Positions 44,801 through 57,027 of a DNA stretch of 64,000 nt are shown here, in pieces. Position 1 is the first letter of the stretch; each line of letters opens with the position of its first letter. The position numbers were made by a program, and so were the translations under genes. Source of the DNA: Romanomermis culicivorax (lineage: Eukaryota; Nematoda; Enoplea; Mermithida; Mermithidae); the NCBI GenBank assembly GCA_963922205.1, contig CAWUHX010000360.1, positions 1 through 64,000 of the forward strand, written 5' to 3'. A model generated the notes under the pieces. It had not been told where the DNA came from. It ran no database searches and saw only the letters and a list, made by a program, of their open reading frames with translations.

Positions 44801-47101
44801 ATTTTTTTCCCCAATGAATTTATAGTTGGGAAAGTTTCCTTTGTGCATTACTTTGGGAATAAAAACACTAATAAACAGTCTTTGCTGCAATAATAACTTA
44901 TTTTGATGGAAAATTTGGCAAATCAATGCTCATGTTTTATTGGATTGTGAAATCGAGTACTGCATTTCCGTATAGAATTTTTTCATTCTGCATAGGAGAC
45001 TATTTTCGGTTACGTCTCACAGAAATAGAATACAAATTCCTTGATGATACAAATTAAACAACTACAAAATAGCAAATATTTAATTTTGAATGACGTTCAA
45101 CTACTTAAGCTTTTCGTTTCGAACCTAAATTTGGAAAACAAGCTCGGCGTAGAATTAAAATAAATATCATAAGGATTATCATGCAATAATATTCGACATG
45201 GATTTCACAATGAATCATGAAGAAAAGAACAAGCTTATTAAAACTGAATGTTCTATTGAAAAATTCAACACTTTTAAGAATAATTTTGTTTTCTTGCTCT
45301 AAAGTTGGTGACAATTTTGCGTAAATTGTGAGATACGAAGGAATAAAGTCAATGCGAATATGTCCTGCTAAAAAAATGAACATTTTTAGAGTTGAAAATT
45401 CCAAGTCTTTAAAACAAACGAACTGATTCTTGGAAATTCGATAAAAAGACTTGGAAATTTTCTATCATTTTCCAATTTGCAGGGGAAAGGGAGAAAAGTG
45501 AGCATACGATTTAAAAATTTCAAGTCCTTGAAAACTTACAACTTGGAAATTTGAATTCCAAGGGTATGTTCGAGTCGGGCCCTATACTAATGATATTACA
45601 GTATATCATGACCCATTATATATCAGTTTGGTGACGTTTGGAGAATTTTGAGCTTACCCAGATGGTGTCTCACTGCATCTATTCCAGCCTGTTTTTTCTG
45701 AAATCTAAATAAACGGACGGCAAATTTTTAAGATTCTCCGCTGAACTATACGTATCATTTGATCCCATATTTGTGAGCCTACTCAACTAACGTTCAGCAT
45801 TTTTCTGAGTAAAAAACCTTACTGCAAAGCTGTGTAGTAACAATTTTGAAGATATTACAGATTTTTGTCATTTTTCAATTGGAAAGTGCTCCATAAAAAT
45901 GGGCTAATAGTGTTTGACTTATTTTGTAAGCCAAATAGTTACTTGTGACTACTGATAACGAAGTGTGAACCATTGCATCTATGAAGTTTTTAATAATATC
46001 AGATGATAAAAAGTTCAACCAAATGGCATGATTTATCCCAGACTTTGTTCAAATCTAATATGTTTATTTTAGATCAAATTTTATGCTTCAATTTTGAAGT
46101 GTGGAATCTAACTAGAACGCGAAAATCAATCGAGAGTTTGCGGTAGGACATTGGTCGACAGACGACACTTGAGAAAATTTTTTTTCAGCGTTGTGAACAA
46201 AGTCAAAATTCCATGAGCCATACTCATTTGACGACAATGGATTCAAGGCCACAGTTTTGGTAAAAATATTTGACGTACGCTTATCAAGTAGGATTCTAGA
46301 TGATGAAAATGTTTCCATAATGATGCCACAAGCCTAAGCCATTCCGATAATATTGTTTGGCTAAAATTTCGCTCGAAGGAATGTGACAGCAAAATGAAAG
46401 CTCGGGGATGATGCTAGAGGCAGTCTAGAATCTTTTCGTAAATAAAAAATTTGTGATTCACAGCACGAATGAATGCAACAAAAACCTTGTCAAACAAGTT
46501 ATACTTAAACCAAAATACCACACTTTTTGGTTGAAAAGTAGAATGCACAAATTTATGCATATTAATAAGTCACATTCATGCAGCATTAGTTATCTGTAAT
46601 CAGAATTGCAATAGAACAGAGTAAAAAAGTTTCTCGAGACAATGTTTTGATGATGTACTCTAACTGCATTTGCTTTCGACTAGCGCCCCTACTGTTAAGC
46701 CTGAAATCGAAAATTTAATAGAATGATCACTAGCAGGTACAGCTCAGGAAAGTCTGCCAAATCAGAATTTACTGTATGTCAAAATCGTTGATTTTTTCAT
46801 CGGACTCCGTAAAAGCCTTAGTTACCTGCATCCGCATAACAACGACGTAGTCCGGCGATCCGCCCACCGGCCGGCTATCGTCCAAAACGAGCGAATGACC
46901 TTGATGATCGTTATAGTCTTGCATACTTTGCCACAACGGGGTAACGGAGGACGACGAAGCTCGTTTGTTAACTGCACCGGACGGATCATTACCGCTACTG
47001 GATTTATTACAGTTACAAAATTTTGCATCTTGGCTTAGCGGGCAGGAATCGGCCGAATTTTGGCGATATTTGTGGCGGTCGAACGGACGACTTTGCGCCA
47101 T
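22016..47101 (-). CDS. GRDP-like (DUF1399, glycine-rich domain-containing) protein, 11 identified exons
   Basis: Exons 5' to 3': 46826-47101, 44105-44266, 39094-39349, 37273-37758, 35222-35830, 33020-33396, 30615-30783, 29344-29467, 28118-28240, 23470-23856, 22016-22101, all with GT..AG junctions. Phases agree everywhere except between exons 2 and 3, where a small exon of 3n+2 bases or another acceptor must be missing. About 1018 codons are identified. Domains: a His/Ser-rich low-complexity N-terminus; a DUF1399 core in exons 3-5 with the VDLVTAAQREANFL block, PPLDVHWLWHTH, and DFDLVWHSHQ completed across the exon 4/5 junction by VHPVSY; a middle region; and a Cys-Gly-rich tail ending in TGA. 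Plant GRDPs have the same DUF1399 plus glycine-rich layout and are linked to stress and development. The animal role is unknown to me. The start is the ATG at 47101; further upstream exons cannot be excluded. Confidence 0.85.
24180..24460 (+). repeat. Interspersed repeat family R2, copy 1 (degenerate)
   Basis: Lies in an intron of the GRDP-like gene. It shares an order of words with 31470-31830 and 34100-34560, for example the tract around AAAACGATGAACAGATAAG followed by AAAGTC(G/A)TCATCA and then CCAAAAAAGTA. The longer copies start with GACCCCCAGCAG units. Confidence 0.55.
24658..25429. mobile_element. Tc1/mariner-type MITE, 772 bp, TA target duplication
   Basis: Terminal inverted repeats begin CAGGGTGAGCCAAAAA (left) and CAGAGTGAGCCAAAAA (right, reverse complement) and continue through a shared GACCGGTNCTGACT. 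TA flanks both ends (24656-24657 and 25430-25431). The interior has no transposase frame, so the element is non-autonomous. It sits in the exon 9/10 intron. Confidence 0.85.
27264..27486. mobile_element. MITE family M1, copy 1 (partly degenerate)
   Basis: It ends with the family terminus CAAGAAAAACAGACTATA. The left end, near CTTTATAAAATGCTAGTATA, is diverged. Interior words match the copies at 32304, 48391 and 52917. Confidence 0.6.
29922..30501. repeat. Fold-back repeat rich in TTCAGGAG / CTCCTGAA
   Basis: The left part has repeated GTTCAGGAGTTCAGGAGTG units (29925, ~29988, ~30128). The right part has the inverse CTCCTGAA units (~30450, ~30490), with one inverse unit at 30034. It lies in the exon 7/8 intron of the GRDP-like gene. 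Confidence 0.6.
31470..31830 (+). repeat. Interspersed repeat family R2, copy 2
   Basis: Starts with ACCCCCAGCGGATTTTTG-type units and ends with CTATCTGACCCTCAGCG..TGTGCACGTATGGTCAC. The middle part, with CCAAAAAAGTA and AGTGTGCTGCTT, matches copy 3 at 34100-34560 in the same orientation. Confidence 0.65.
32304..32553. mobile_element. MITE family M1, copy 2 (~250 bp)
   Basis: Inverted ends: TATAGTCTGTTTTTCTTGAA on the left and, inverted on the right, TATAGTCTGTTTTTTATAAA. The interior shares long stretches with 52917-53168 in the same orientation and with 48391-48650 inverted. Confidence 0.8.
34100..34560 (+). repeat. Interspersed repeat family R2, copy 3, with a GACCCCCAGCAGATTCTTGCT tandem
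   Basis: Opens with about five ~21-bp units (34138-34225), then the body shared with copies 1 and 2. It ends with CTAGCTGACCCCCCGCAG..TATGCTGTGCATGTATG. Both termini carry related GACCCCC.GCAG sequence. Confidence 0.7.
35222..37758 (-). CDS. DUF1399 core exons 4 and 5 of the GRDP-like gene
   Basis: Exon 4 (37273-37758, 162 codons) carries both histidine motifs of the family: WLWHTHML at its start and DLVWHSHQ at its end. Exon 5 (35222-35830, 203 codons) continues with VHPVSYAIDTKRLMGKILKH, the expected family sequence after the second WHSHQ, then a beta-rich region resembling a C2-type sandwich. Both exons are in phase 0. The split inside the second motif makes the splice assignment firm. 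Confidence 0.85.
40531..41584. mobile_element. Harbinger-like non-autonomous DNA transposon, 1054 bp, TAA target duplication
   Basis: Inverted ends AGGCCCTGTCATACTT (left) and ATGCCCTGTCATACTT (right, reverse complement), plus a shared inverted subterminal AAAAGCGGCGCCG block. TAA flanks both sides (40528-40530 and 41585-41587), and a 3-bp TAA/TTA duplication is typical of PIF/Harbinger. No transposase frame inside. It sits in the GRDP-like gene between exons 2 and 3. Confidence 0.8.
45672..45908. repeat. Degenerate M1 MITE copy
   Basis: Old copy: CCTGTTTTTTCTGAAATCTAAATAA on the left half and ATTGGAAAGTGCTCCATAAAAA on the right. The M1 order is preserved. Confidence 0.4.
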
Positions 47102-48390
47102 TTATAAATAGTGAATTTGTACTCTAAAAATTAGATTTAGAAAAAGCACCGAAATATAACTGTCCGATTGTCATTAGAACTCATGGCGCCATTCGGATCG
47201 ACTGCAAGAAACATATACGCAACCCAAGGTTTCCCAGTAATACGACTGTTATTCGACTAGACATAGGAAACACACCTTCTGAAACTGAAAAAGCTGAAAA
47301 CTGTTTATTTTTTTGTAAAAAAGGTCACTTTTGAGTCAAAAATAATCAAAAATATCAGTTAGAATTTTTTTAGCTATTTTTCAGACTTTGGAGACCAAAA
47401 TTCCGAACTCATTTTTTCCTCCAATGAGTTACTCTCAAAATTTTGGGTAAAGTAAAAATATTAAAAATCCGACTGACTACGACCTAAACTTTCGTGCTCC
47501 GTTACACGTATGGTAGCGGAAATTTATTTAAGGTTCAACTCTGACGTGAGCCGAGCAGCATTGAAAACAAGAAATTCTCAAAATATCTGCACTATTCTAT
47601 TTCAATGAAACTTATTTTACTTTGGAGGCAAGATTTTGATTTACTGTAAACGGCTTCAAGGTATCCAGCAACTTTAGAGTTCGACCAACTAAACTTTAGG
47701 CTAGCACTTGATGAATAACATGCTTTATTCGTACAGTAAGCCGATCTGATTTTTCTAATCACGTGATTTAAATTCGCGAAGCAAAAATGAACATAAAAGC
47801 GGTATTTTGTGGCTGGAAATCTTATTGTAGTTTTTTTATACGGAATGTCATAAAATGTGAAGCATAATTTTTCTCACAATGATCTTTATGGAATCTTATT
47901 CAGAGAGTAAAGTGATTTCATACGATCGCTTTGCACGGGATTATCGATTATATCACAAAAAACTTTGTCCGAATTATTAATTTCAGTATGTATCTGGGAA
48001 GAAAATTATCAGTTTGTTCACTCGGTAGGCGCGGAAAAAAAATTTTCTTGTGGATTACAGTAATAAGCTTGCTAATGTTTTCGGGTCGCAGGTAATTTCA
48101 TCGTTCGCTACAGCTGCAGCTTCAAGATAAATGGTCTTCGAATCATTGATGTCGTAAGTTGTTTAAAGATATTGTTGAGGGATTAACAAGTAAATTAGAT
48201 AGTGTTGAACTTCCGAAAGATTGCTTATTCCTGGTGGGACTTTACTATAATCAGCTACAGAATTTCTTAATAAAGAAACGTTTTTTTACGTTCCAAGAAG
48301 CACGTGTTAGCTTGAAGTTTAGCTAACAGACATTTCCAGCGATCATACAATGTATTCAATTTTGTAATAGTCAAACATCGGAACTATAAT

Positions 48391-48650
48391 TATAGTTTGT
48401 TTTTTATAAAATGCTTCCAAATAGAAAAGTGACACAAATCAGTACTGTCGCCAAATCGTTAATATTGAGCTCTTACCAAAAAAATTTTTCACTCGAAAAA
48501 TTGATAAAGGTTAGGTCAGTATGCTCACGAATTTCCAGTCCTGTACGGTATATTGTTTATCAGAAAATGGGGAAAATTTGGAATACTCCTTGCTTTCCAA
48601 TTTCATTATTTAGAAGCATTTCTAGAAAAACATACTATAGATGCTTGAAT
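48391..48650. mobile_element. MITE family M1, copy 3
   Basis: Runs from TATAGTTTGTTTTTTATAAA to CTAGAAAAACATACTATA. The interior is inverted relative to the copies at 32304 and 52917. Confidence 0.75.
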
Positions 48651-49983
48651 TCTATTAGATGAATTCGCATGATTTTTGAGTTTAAAATTTTCGAGTGCCA
48701 TTCAAAAAATGTCTGTATTGATTTTTCAATGTTGTCAGCTCAGAGCATTCTTTATAATTCGATCTTGTGTTCAAATTTGCGATGATATTTTTATTCAGTT
48801 ACTACTTAATCTTCAACTCTTCCTTTTTCAACTAATCAGTTCATGAAGAGCTTCAATGTATTCGGCTTTTGAGAGAAACAAGAAAATGATTGCTAGCTTA
48901 AGCTGCTAAATGCAAACAAAACAGCGATTAATTTCAAAAAAGCGCCTGATGTAGCTCCTCTGGATTCCCATACAGTATCGTTAGTTTCTAGAACTATTAG
49001 CCAGTATGTTACAGTAAATCAGTAAATCATACAGAATCTAACTCACCGATTATGAAAAGGAATATGTGAACAATCCCATATGATATAAATAACTCGCAAT
49101 CTTGCTCGACGAGCAGCCGTTACAAAATAAGATCAAGGAAAACGGCCTGGGATAACGCCTTGGAGAAAATTATGCTAACAAACCTTGCTAGCTCACTTAT
49201 CTTTTTCAAAGCCGGATCAAACTACTCCCCAGCCAAAAGCAGTCCATGGGGCCATAAATTACATAAACCAACATCAGGACGCATCGTCGAACAAGCTTTC
49301 TTCTATAAATGGAGCCAATTTCATCTTTTTCCTTTTTTTTGCTTCAGTGCAGAGGCGAGAATCTGCCCCTGCTGTTGTTATCCTAAGTTGTCGTGAAGAA
49401 GTAAAAAGAATGGGAAAACTGCTAGATCTCTCTCCAGCCAATTCTTGGCTGTAGAAGACTAGATGGATGTCCAAAACTGCTTCTGCTGTCGCTCTCTCGT
49501 TGCTAGTTATAGCACAATCGATAAATGCTAGGAACGTAAAAAATGTGGAAAAGCTCGTTTATGGTGGATGATTTCGCTATTAATGGGCGACGACGTGGCA
49601 AAAATTGAATTGGAGAGAATAAGAAAACTACATATCGTCAAGATGGAAAAAGATTAAAAAGCTCAATCATCTGGTTTCGTAGAAAAACAAAAATGTCGCT
49701 CGAAAATATTATTGCTTGAACTTGTCAGCTCACTTTTTGATTATCTATCTTCAAAATCATCGGGCTGTTTGGGTGAGCAGAAATTTTTTTATTCCGATTA
49801 GGTTTCAATCAATAGATCTCATTGGGATCTATTCAGAAACACTATTCACAATAGAATTTCTCCATTTTTGAAGTTTGGAAAATAAGGTTGATCTCTCTCA
49901 AATATTGTTGCTGCTAATACATGATCTTTATCTTCGTGTCAGAATCGCTAACTACTGTAAATCCGCTACTTTTTGTTGAGATA

Positions 49984-50221
49984 TGTTTATGAAATGCTTC
50001 TAAATAATAAATCCGTAAAGTAGGTAATACTTTGTAATTTGAATATTTCCTGGTAAACCACAATTCATATTGGACTGAAAACTTGGAACACCATTCAAAT
50101 AACCCTCTTGAAAATTTTGAGTAAAATACTCTACAGTAAAATCATGTGTAGACAATTTTCAAGGTACTGCATATGTCTGTATTGTTTCTGCTTTTGGAAC
50201 CATCTCATAAAAACGGGCATC
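49984..50221. repeat. Degenerate M1 MITE copy
   Basis: The left end has GAAATGCTTCTAAATAATAA and the right end TTTTGGAACCATCTCATAAA. The rest is drifted. Confidence 0.45.
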
Positions 50222-52916
50222 TTTTGGAAGTCACTCAAAGTGTTAACAGTGAACAAAAATAATCACGATCATTGAAGGTAGCTGAATATTCTAAATTTTT
50301 TGAAACACTCGTGATTTTTTTTATTAAAAAAACTGATTAATTTCAATTATTAAAAATTGCAGTGGTCGCGATAAATTTTCGGTGGGCTTAAATTGAGATT
50401 TTTAGCATTTACCAAAGTCTTTAACTTATTATAACAAATGAACAGAAAGTAAAACGATTCAAAAAAATAAACAATGAAATTTTGATTTAGAAAGTGGCGT
50501 TCAAGAAAAATCCACATTCAACTCCTTAACTTATTTCATCAGTGAATATCCGACATTATAGTTATCATGCTATTTCACAACAGTCAAAAGATTTTGATAA
50601 TTCTTCAGTCGGACAAGTGGGACTGCATATGGAGTGGGTTTTGAAGTTGAGACTGTGCAATATCTCTATACTAAAAAAAACATGAATCTGAAAATCTGCA
50701 TATTCTCTATGTAAAAAATAGTTCAAGTCCTGTTTCGCACAAATAACCATGCTATTCGATGAACATTCCCTGGAACTTCATAAACTTTATGAATACTTTT
50801 TGACTTATTGTTTGAAAAAAATGATTAATTCAGAGATATTGGGTAGAATTTGTTCAAGTGTTTTTTTGGCTCACATCTAGAACTACGTACAATATATCAT
50901 AAACAGTACTCGTTCACATTGTAAGTAAATACTCTTGGGTGTCAATTTTTACTTCATTTGTGTAAAAATTGAATAAGATCAACACTACCGATTTATTGCA
51001 ATGTGAGGTTACTGTAAAAATGCTACCAACAATGAAATCGAACAGATTACAAAGTAGGAAGCTTGGTTTTATTAGCTAGGAGTACAATCGTTAACTTTGA
51101 TAAATCACGATCAAAGTATTGTTTGCAGGAAAATTTGAATTTTCTTAAAGTTTGTCAATAATCTTTCAAATAGAAAGCTGCAGAAGGATGGGTAGTTAGT
51201 CTAAAAATTGACAACATAAATCTTCATGAGCAATAATTTGATTCGACGTTTTTCCTTCGTTACTGAATTCTACTGCGGTATTTGACATCGACTCGATTTT
51301 TCTGGAATCTGGTAAGAATGAAAAAAGTTACAAAATTCTGGGAATTTTGAACATGCACGAAGCTCTGACTACCATGATTGATTTTTCTATCAAACTTCCG
51401 GCTTGCTTTGGTTGCTGTAAGGTAGGACTTCCAGATAGATCGTTTTTCAAATCAAGCTGCGTCATTGATGAGCACCAGGACAGTACCCTTCCAAACGGGT
51501 GAAAAACAACTGTGCACTGCTCCTTGCATGTAATTTTGAATAATTGTCCTGATTTTTAAACAGCGCTACAGTACTTACCCTAAAATGAGATTCGGTCGAA
51601 AAAAAGAAAATCAGGGTTATCCTCGAAAATTTTTACTCCACTGTAGCCTTGTCTGTATGTGTAGTTTTACGCGAAACATCAGCAAAATTTGTTTCATCAG
51701 ATATACAATTATTCCAAATGGAAAAGTCAATAAAATCACGCCGAATACATATCGGGAAAGCCGAAAATAGTCAACTTTTACAACTGGACATACCAAAACC
51801 TTCTTCAACTGACCCATTTTGCACAATGTTGTGATTTTCATGAGATAACAAAAAATTACGTCCTCATCAGAATGTAAAAAACTTTTTCACGATAGATGAT
51901 CCAGAACAGTGGTTATCAAGCAAAATCTTAACCTTGATAATAAGAGACGTGAACCAGCTCATTGAAATTCTTTTCACTGAACAATACCTGGCAGAAATTG
52001 ATCTCGAAATTCACAGCTACGGTAAGAACTATCGAAAAAATAAATAATTCAACTAGAATGTAGACTGGAAGCTTTATGTCATCCTCATAGTCCCTTCTGT
52101 GGTTCAAAAGAAGAATTAATGATAATAATATCTAATCATAACAAACTTGTTACGATGAATGGCCGACTGGTTGGTTGAAAAACGGTTCGCCTAAATGTGC
52201 TACAGTACTATAACCAACTTCCGGTTTTGTGCTCCGATAGAAAATTAGTCAAGTATAGTATATCAAATTTTAATTCTTCCCGAAGTGCTTACTGATCAAA
52301 ATCGCTTTCGATGAAATTATTGATTTTTCGCACTTGCCGATGGATTCCAGAAAAATCAGCGAGTTGAAAAGAAAAGCCGTCGGGATGTTGACTCGATTTT
52401 GGTATGAGATTATTGCGTCTGCAAATTTTTTATAATGCGTTGTACGGACCCATAATCCATCTATTGCTCTAGAATGGAAAACTGGAAAAACTTGAAGTTT
52501 TGTTGCAACCAAAAACAAAAGATCGGGCAATACCTTTATTATCCGATTTTTAAACAAAAAATCGGCGGGCTTATTGTAGCTGTAATGACTGCTCAACCAT
52601 CAAAAGCATCACTAACGAGCGAAAGGAGCCTTTTACTTGAGTTCTAAGTACATAAGAGCTGGAAAATATTCACGGATCTTTGAGTCAGGAGGCTAAAAAT
52701 AAATAATTTAAAACAGTTCATTCTTGGAAGAATAAATTCTGGAACGTCATTTTGCCACAATTTGATATCCACTTGCAGCTGCACTGTTTGTCAAAAACCA
52801 TGTTTTTTACTGAAACACTTCAACATTATCTATATAAATAACCGAGATCTGGTGTATCTGACACAAAATCAAATTTTTGATTTTTGAAAAGGCAATTTTC
52901 TATTTTCACAAGGGAA

Positions 52917-53168
52917 ACTATAGTCTGTTTTTCTTGAAATGCTTCTAAATACTGAGAGTGGAAAGCAAATATTATTTCAGATTTTCATGATTTGCTGATA
53001 AACTATATATCATATAGGGGTGCAAATTTGTCGGCACACTGACCTAACCTTTAAAAAATTTTCAAGTGAAAAATTTTACAGTAAGACCTCTATGTAAACG
53101 ATTCTGACGACAATACTGATTTGTGTCACTTTTCGATTTGGAAACATTTTATAAAAAACAGACTATAG
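52917..53168. mobile_element. MITE family M1, copy 4
   Basis: Runs from CTATAGTCTGTTTTTCTTGA to AAAAACAGACTATAG. It closely matches 32304-32553 and lies just 3' of the CIB gene stop codon, possibly within its 3' UTR or terminator region. Confidence 0.8.
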
Positions 53169-53201
53169 TAATAATGCTCAATTCATATAATACAAGATGA
53201 T

Positions 53202-56013
53202 TCAAATTCGAATATGGAACGTTCGGGCAAAATCTGGCGATCGGGAAACGACGTGTTCGAATTCGGCGAAATTGAGTCCATCGTCCATGTCTAAATCACC
53301 TTCTTCCAAAACCTGGAAAATATGAGTTTCATTTGTAGGCTTTTTTGAATCCTACGAAAAAATCCGAATTCAGCGATATTTAGCATATCATACGGAATAA
53401 AAGACGGACCACTTGAAAAAATTGTCAACTGCGAATGTAAGTGAAAAAAAAATTCGAAACGCATTACAAAAGATCAAGATTTGCGTGTTTTTCGGTATTG
53501 AACTTTTATTAAATGCATCATTTTAAATATAATATTGAAAAAATCAAGATGTCATCTTGAGAAATATAGATTACATTTTAAAAAAAATCAATGCCATAAA
53601 AACCTTGATAACACATTGAAAAAGATCGAGATAACTTGAAATCAAAGGGTTGGAAAGATGTTTGAAATCGATTTTTGTGGTCAAAACTGACTGGAAGAGG
53701 GCGCAATCGGTCACTTACGGTCGTGTTGCAAAGGGGATGGGGAAAACACATGGAAAATTTAATTTTTGTTCCATGAGTTTTTCAAAAACATTAAAAATGT
53801 GTTTTCTCATTCAAAACTTAATAATCTCGGGAATTTATTTAATGATTTCCAATCTCACAAAAACCAACGATACCTTTTACCAGCAAGATCTGACCTCTGA
53901 AATTGACCACAAGTAGACCCATATGTATAAACATAGGAGGTGATTGTTTCGTTCTGAAAATTTTTAGCCATTTGATCATGACGTCTTGATTTTTTTCAAA
54001 ATGCCATTTTGATTAATTTTTTGAAGATTTTTCAAGGTTGTCTTTGAAAAATTGGGATGCATCCTGAAAAATAGTTCGGAATCGAACAGCTCCTGCATCT
54101 CAAGTTTCTTTCCAATGCATCTTGAAATATTCGAGATGCAACTGGGTAAAATTTTGAGCATAACAAAGTAAAAATTTCTTCAATAAATGGCCCTTCTCGT
54201 AAATTTTTCCATGAAAAACCGATAGCTAGTTCGAATTTACTCTCTCAATAATGAAATCGACTTCTTCTTGTGACAGCTCCTCCCTGGTCAAGCACCGCAG
54301 CGTTTTTTCCAAATCTTCTTTTCCAATTTTATCGTCCATATCGAAATCTGGTGGCAAAGAAAAATTTTCAAAATTTGTCCAACGTCTTTCCTATTTTCGA
54401 GTACCGTATATTCTGAAAGCGTACTTCAATTTCAAAGCCAAAGGAGCGGTTTCGCTCAAAACGGAAAACATGTCCAAAAAATCGTCGAAGGACAAATTAC
54501 CGCAGCCGTCTTCGCTGAATACTTCGCAGATGCGCCGACGGAACGGGTTTTCCTGGTTTGAAGGTATTCGAGATGATCAAAATGATAATGAATACAGTAG
54601 ATATTGCACATGCAAAAAAGCTCAGTGAAGGTCTATATTTTCGAGATCTATATTTCCTTGAACTCAGTGAGAGTGACCAAATGTGAAATGTGAACGTGAA
54701 AATGCATAATATTCTATTTTTACTGAATACTTGCAAATCGAAATGACAAAAACACAAATACCGCCATTAAAGTCGTCCACGCAAAGCTTTTACTTTAGGA
54801 TTTTTACTATAAAAAATGGAAAGGTTTTATTGTGAAGATTCACACATTTCCAGATGATATGCTATAGTGGGAAATTGTAGAAGGGCGAAATACTACTTGC
54901 TTTCCATTTTCGCTATTTACATGCAGATCAAGAAAAACGGAGAAAAGTAAAACATTTCTCTCTTCCTCCTTCCAAAATTAGGAAGCTTACTTTCAGTTCA
55001 GGCATTTTCTCGAGTTCTTCGAACGTCAAAGTGACGATGCTCGTTCGATTGCCTTGCATGTTATTCGGAACTTTGTGAGGACTGAGCGCATGAAATCTCT
55101 TATACAGTCTGTGAAAAATGTGCTATTAGCCGTGGTCGTGAATTGAAAACTGTAGCCATAAACTAAGGTTGAAAAAAGCGAAGAGAGAGTGAGATTGACA
55201 GATCCTTTCCGTTTCAACTAACGAGTGCTTGATCAAATCTAAACTGCATATCCAGATTGAAATTTTTCGACTACAAAATGTTTGAGATCTTCAAATTCAG
55301 AAGTTATAAACCATTGGGGACGGTGTCTAATATTCTGATTCGAGTTTGTTAGTCTAAACAACACGGTGGTTGAATAAACATTTGAAAAATCTTTTATTTG
55401 ACATTGTTTCTCCTTTGAGTTCAACTGTAGATTGGCTATTATTTTTTCCATGTTGATACAACCAATGGGTAAGAGTTCACCTGTTTCAGTTATGTGTAGG
55501 CTATTAAAACTCACTTTAAAAATAACCGTGTTCGAAAGACAATCCATGAAATGTTTGTTCTTTTGTTCAGCCAATCTAAACCCATAAATCAGTGTCTCTG
55601 TTTTTTGTTGAAATTGAAAAATTGCAAAAAAAATGATATCTTTTCTCTTGGTATTACTAGTTGACTAGATCAGAAACATAGAAGATACTTTCCTTTTTTT
55701 TCGTGTGTGAGGTGGTATTTTATATGTTAGTTTTACATACTACTCAACTTGTTTTCTCTGAACTTTATTGAGAACTTCTACTTATTTTTGGATAGAAGGG
55801 TTCTTTCTACGTTGAACCATTCCACGAACTTACAGAAAAATTCAATTTCATTTTTCTCACACTTTTTCTCACACAAAGCTCTCACCTGAGAATATCTTTC
55901 TTGGTGAAAAACGTACAATCTTGATACTCTTCCAACTGTTCCCGCGTAAATATGCCTGTGTTGGCGAATAGGTTCAAATTTCCGAAATTTCCTCGATTCA
56001 TCATATTGCCCAT
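53202..56013 (-). CDS. CIB2: Calcium- and integrin-binding (CIB2/CALM-1-type) EF-hand protein, 5 exons, complete
   Basis: Exons: 55886-56013, 54991-55108, 54405-54552, 54241-54347, 53202-53312, 612 nt in all, giving 203 residues plus stop. Every junction is GT..AG and phases agree (2, 0, 1, 0). The N-terminus MGN is an N-myristoylation signal. Then come the [18 protein letters not shown] block, [20 protein letters not shown], an EF-hand with loop [12 protein letters not shown] (Asp at position 12, as in CIB proteins), a last EF-hand with loop [12 protein letters not shown], and the hallmark end TFHIRI. The length is normal for the family. Family knowledge: CIB2/CIB3 and nematode CALM-1 are calcium-binding auxiliary subunits of TMC mechanosensory channels, and CIB1 binds integrin tails. 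The role here is inferred by homology. Confidence 0.95.
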
Positions 56014-56488
56014 GTCGTCGAAGGACAAAAATCGATAATTTCAGCAAATATTCGAGGGTTGAATACGAATTCCGCCAAAACTAGCAGGAAATGATTTTCA
56101 GTTTGCCATAATATAGTCGTCGGAAGGACAAATCTCTGGAAGTCTATGTATTGAGAAGCATACATAACATAATGAGCATAAGCTACGTTTTTCTAGTCGA
56201 AGAAGATTATTTTCCGACGAAGAATATTAATCTTGTTTGGCAGCAGTGCGAGATTATTTTTGCATAATCGATGCGTAAAAATTTAGCGAAGAAAATTCGT
56301 AGTTGAGACAGTTAAAATATGAAGTACAATCAATAGAAATAAAAAAATTGATGAGAAAAGAATACTGTGTTCAAGAATTTAAAATTCGCATTCAAAGCAT
56401 TTCTGTATCATGTGCATTATTATTTTCATGATACTGTTAGAATCTAAAATGATGATGTATATAGCTTTTTGATTGAGTGACACTTAGC
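56014..56488 (-). promoter_or_regulatory. Presumed upstream region of the CIB gene
   Basis: AT-rich, no other gene seen. The promoter should lie here, but I find no distinctive motif. Confidence 0.3.
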
Positions 56489-57027
56489 GTGTTCACTTGA
56501 CCAGCATAATCGGATAGCTAGCCAACAGGTATAATGGCCAGCGTAAATGTTATACAGTAGCGGATACAGTATGTAAAAATTAGACAGTACTAAATATTTA
56601 TGTTGTAAAAACAAACATATTTTGAGACGATTTCCAGTAGTTTTTTCACAAAAGTCACCATAAAAGTTGGCTAAAAATGACGGCAGAACGTTGATTTAAA
56701 TGACAGTGATAAGCCATCGAAATAAAATTTTCAGTCCGAAACACGAATGTTGTGTTTTTATGATAATTTGTTGAGGTTGAAATTTTTCACCCATAATCCT
56801 TTCTTTCGGAGCACAGGCTACTATTTTTTTCTATTTAGGATCCTGCTAAAAAGTTTTTCAATTTTATTAACTTCATCGTTGTATATTCATGGATTTTGGG
56901 GAATAAATTGTCTGTGTTTTCATAGTTTATGGAGTCAATTTATGCTACAATACGCCGGCTATTGTGATCGCATTGACTGGCCACCTGACTATGCTGGCCA
57001 ACCGAACAGGGTGGCCAAGTGAAACAC
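56489..57027. mobile_element. ~540-bp inverted-repeat element
   Basis: The left end GTGTTCACTTGACCAGCATA is matched inversely at the right by GTGTTTCACTTGGCCACC. Further GGCCAGC / GCTGGCC words repeat inside both ends. No transposase frame and no clear target duplication. Confidence 0.5.

Larger units (their letters stand above)
47102..53201. other. Intergenic region between the GRDP-like gene and the CIB gene
   Basis: Should contain the promoter of the minus-strand GRDP-like gene just above 47101; I cannot point to a core motif. Otherwise AT-rich with M1 copies at 48391-48650, 49984-50221 (degenerate) and 52917-53168. A plus-strand stretch near 49160-49454 has protein-like composition but no recognised domain. 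Confidence 0.55.

Noticed and set aside
49160-49454. Plus-strand frames of 78-89 codons with protein-like composition
   Set aside because: No family recognised, two overlapping frames are equally open, and no supporting signals. It may be a transposon remnant.
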